Shown here one piece after another: positions 62,219-64,000 of a DNA stretch of 64,000 nucleotides. The notes under the pieces were generated by a model. It had not been told where the DNA came from. It did no database searches and saw only the letters and a list, made by a program, of their open reading frames with translations. The stretch comes from JACKIC01 sp964543795 (GTDB lineage: Bacteria > Planctomycetota > UBA1135 > UBA2386): assembly GCA_964543795.1 (NCBI GenBank), contig CAZIZN010000002.1, positions 1 through 64,000 of the forward strand, read 5' to 3'. The stretch's first letter is position 1. Each line of letters starts with the position of its first letter. The position numbers and the translations under genes were made by a program.

Positions 62219-64000
62219 GTGGGGACCTCCGTACGACATCCGGACGGACCGGGCGTGCTGGCGACCCGCATCGGGCGCCGGTTCGTGCTGTTGTTCCTCG
62301 TCTGCGCGCTGTTGCCGCTGGTGGCCTTCGCCGGCATCGCGTTCGTGCACGTCACCGCCCGGTTGGAACTGGAGACGGATCGTTCGTTGCACAACGGCGC
62401 GAAGACCGCGGGCATGGGCATCGCCGCGCGGCTGAGCCAGGTGGCGGGCGACCTGCAGGTCGTGCGGTCCGCCCTCGCGGACCGCGGCACCGGCCCCGAC
62501 GTGATCCAGTCCGCCGGGCTCGGCGACTTCGTCGCCACCCGCTGCCGCGCGCTCTGGCTCGAGGACGGCGACCGCGTGCTGCCGCTGGCCGGGACGCTCG
62601 GCCGGCGCACGCCGCTGCTGACGGACGCCCAGCGGCGCCATCTCGCTGCCGGCAAGCCGCTCGTCACGGCGATCGAGGGCTCTTCGGAGCTGGCGATGGT
62701 GGTGGCCCTGCGCGACGGCGCGGACGAAGGCCCCCGGCTCGTCGCCACGCTGCACGCCGGCTGGCTCTGGGACGTCGAGGAACTGCGCATCCCCGGCGCC
62801 GAGGTCGCCGTGTTCGACGGGGAGCGCCCGTTGTTCCACACGTTCGCGGCCATGCCGGCCACCGAGCCGTTGACCGCTGCCGTGCAGCGACAGGCCGCTT
62901 CGGGGGCGTTCCGGTGGGCGCCTGGCGACGTGCCGCACCTCGCGCGGTTCTGGCGCGTGTTCCTGCAGCCCCAGTACGGCTTCGACGTGCTGGTGGTGCA
63001 GTCGCGCGCCGAGGCGGATGCGTTCGCCGGCACCTTCGGGTTCCAGCGCTGGTTCCTGCTGACCGCGGTCGTCACGTTGCTCGCCGTGCTGCTGACGGCG
63101 CTCTGGCAGATGCGGCGGCTGCTCGAGCCGATCGTGCGCCTGCGCGACGCCACGCGTCAGCTGGCGCAGGGAGACTTCGGCCGGCGGGTGTCGATCGCCA
63201 GCGGCGACGAGTTCGGCGACCTGGGCAGCGCGTTCGACCACATGACCGGCCAGCTCGCCGAGAACATCCGCCGCCGCGAGCAGACCGAGCGCGAACTCGT
63301 CGCGTCGCGCGACGCGGCCCTGGCCGCCGCACGCGCCAAGGCCGAGTTCGTGACCAACGTCTCGCACGAGTTCAGGACGCCGATGACCGAGCTGCTCGGC
63401 GCGACGGAGATCCTCGCCCAGGCGACCGGTCTCGACGAGGCCACGCGCACCGAGTTCGGCACCATCGCCTGGACCGGCGCCCGCAAGCTCGCCCGCCTCG
63501 TCAACGACGTGCTCGAACTCGGCACCGCCTCGACCTGGTGCCTCGAAACCGTCGACCTGGCGGCGACCCTGCGCATCGCGATCGCGGCGATGCTGCCCGA
63601 GGTGCGCCGGCGGCTGCGCTGCGAGATCCCGGACGATCTGCCGCCCGTGCTCGGAGTCGCACACCGCCTCACCGACACGTGGATCCGCATGATCGACAAC
63701 GCGGCGAAGTTCAGCGCCGCGGACCAGCCGATCGAGATCGTCGTGCGCGAAGACGGCGAACGCATCCACATCGAGGTGAGCGACCACGGCGTCGGCATCT
63801 CGCGCCTCGATCTCGAACGCATCTTCGAACCGTTCCAGCAGGTCGGTCGCGACCAGATGACCGACAAGGCGCGCGGCACGGGGCTCGGCCTCACGATCGC
63901 CAAGAACACGGTCGAACGGCACGGCGGCAGCATCGACGTCGACAGCGAGCTGGGCGCGGGCACGACCTTCCGGATCACGCTGCCGGCGCACCGCGTGGCT
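62219..64000 (+). CDS. Transmembrane sensor histidine kinase (3' end beyond window)
   Basis: The frame runs to the window end (594 codons visible). TM1 is about residues 20-45 (FVLLFLVCALLPLVAFAGIAFV), an extracytoplasmic sensor spans to about 275, TM2 is about 278-300, and HAMP (LLEPIVRLRDATRQLAQGDFGRRV) follows. The HisKA H-box is FVTNVSHEFRTPM (His383). The ATPase contains MIDNAAKF (N-box), DHGVGIS, and GTGLGLTIAKNTVERHGG. A receiver or other output may follow outside the window. The GTG directly abuts the previous stop. It likely acts with the HAMP protein and pseudopilin upstream. Confidence 0.9.
   Translation, partial: MGTSVRHPDGPGVLATRIGRRFVLLFLVCALLPLVAFAGIAFVHVTARLELETDRSLHNGAKTAGMGIAARLSQVAGDLQVVRSALADRGTGPDVIQSAGLGDFVATRCRALWLEDGDRVLPLAGTLGRRTPLLTDAQRRHLAAGKPLVTAIEGSSELAMVVALRDGADEGPRLVATLHAGWLWDVEELRIPGAEVAVFDGERPLFHTFAAMPATEPLTAAVQRQAASGAFRWAPGDVPHLARFWRVFLQPQYGFDVLVVQSRAEADAFAGTFGFQRWFLLTAVVTLLAVLLTALWQMRRLLEPIVRLRDATRQLAQGDFGRRVSIASGDEFGDLGSAFDHMTGQLAENIRRREQTERELVASRDAALAAARAKAEFVTNVSHEFRTPMTELLGATEILAQATGLDEATRTEFGTIAWTGARKLARLVNDVLELGTASTWCLETVDLAATLRIAIAAMLPEVRRRLRCEIPDDLPPVLGVAHRLTDTWIRMIDNAAKFSAADQPIEIVVREDGERIHIEVSDHGVGISRLDLERIFEPFQQVGRDQMTDKARGTGLGLTIAKNTVERHGGSIDVDSELGAGTTFRITLPAHRVA

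Overview
The window is very G+C-rich, bacterial and gene-dense. It most likely comes from a planctomycete or close relative. The evidence is a DUF1549/DUF1553 (PSD1-type) cytochrome-like protein, a Ser/Thr kinase with a long repeat-type sensor half, many secreted beta-propeller/kelch/RCC1-type proteins sharing one C-terminal module, a membrane pyrophosphatase, and frequent GTG/TTG starts. Assignment below phylum is not possible by eye. I call 46 protein-coding genes (one cut by the window edge), one tRNA, one decayed stretch and several repeat families.

Region 1 (1-8.3 kb): a YqhA-like membrane protein, an RluA pseudouridine synthase, a DinB-like protein, a VF530 DNA-binding protein, a secreted protein, a TlpA-like thioredoxin protein and a Ser/Thr kinase. 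The gaps hold a dispersed palindromic element (four arms at three loci) and a 55-bp direct repeat. Region 2 (8.3-20.9 kb): a LOV-domain (blue-light type) hybrid histidine kinase directly upstream of the Ser/Thr kinase, a DPP4-type peptidase, a lipoprotein/methyltransferase pair, a DUF442 protein, a vanadium-haloperoxidase-like protein, and a Maf-PSD1 gene pair. Region 3 (21-34.5 kb): a di-heme peroxidase, a subtilase with an unusual catalytic triad, a two-gene heterodimeric ABC exporter, a giant (1,166-residue) pseudopilin coupled to a second pseudopilin, and an RCC1-type secreted protein.

Region 4 (34.7-50.4 kb) is mostly housekeeping and envelope: rpoZ, a DUF255 protein, rsfS, hppA, a DedA protein, an ABC-2-type operon, an FHA protein, three tandem GT4 glycosyltransferases, a carboxypeptidase-regulatory-like secreted protein and an HD phosphohydrolase. 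Region 5 (50.6-55.7 kb) looks more accessory: a secreted kelch protein with an embedded C-type lectin domain, a 1.2-kb stretch without an intact gene, and a VapBC45-like toxin-antitoxin pair. Region 6 (55.9-64 kb): an OB-fold/DEDDy exonuclease coupled to an aminotransferase, a membrane-anchored protein of unknown function, tRNA-Leu(GAG) with promoter and terminator hairpin, and a pseudopilin/HAMP/histidine-kinase operon running off the end.

Two organisational habits recur. Nine same-strand gene pairs overlap by exactly four bases (ATGA or GTGA), which suggests heavy use of translational coupling. Several genes also carry a TAYCYT-like hexamer shortly upstream of the start codon, a candidate -10 element. 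The most unusual content is the giant pseudopilin operon, the light-sensor/Ser-Thr-kinase pair, the kelch-lectin fusion, the OB-DEDDy exonuclease and the dispersed palindromic repeat.
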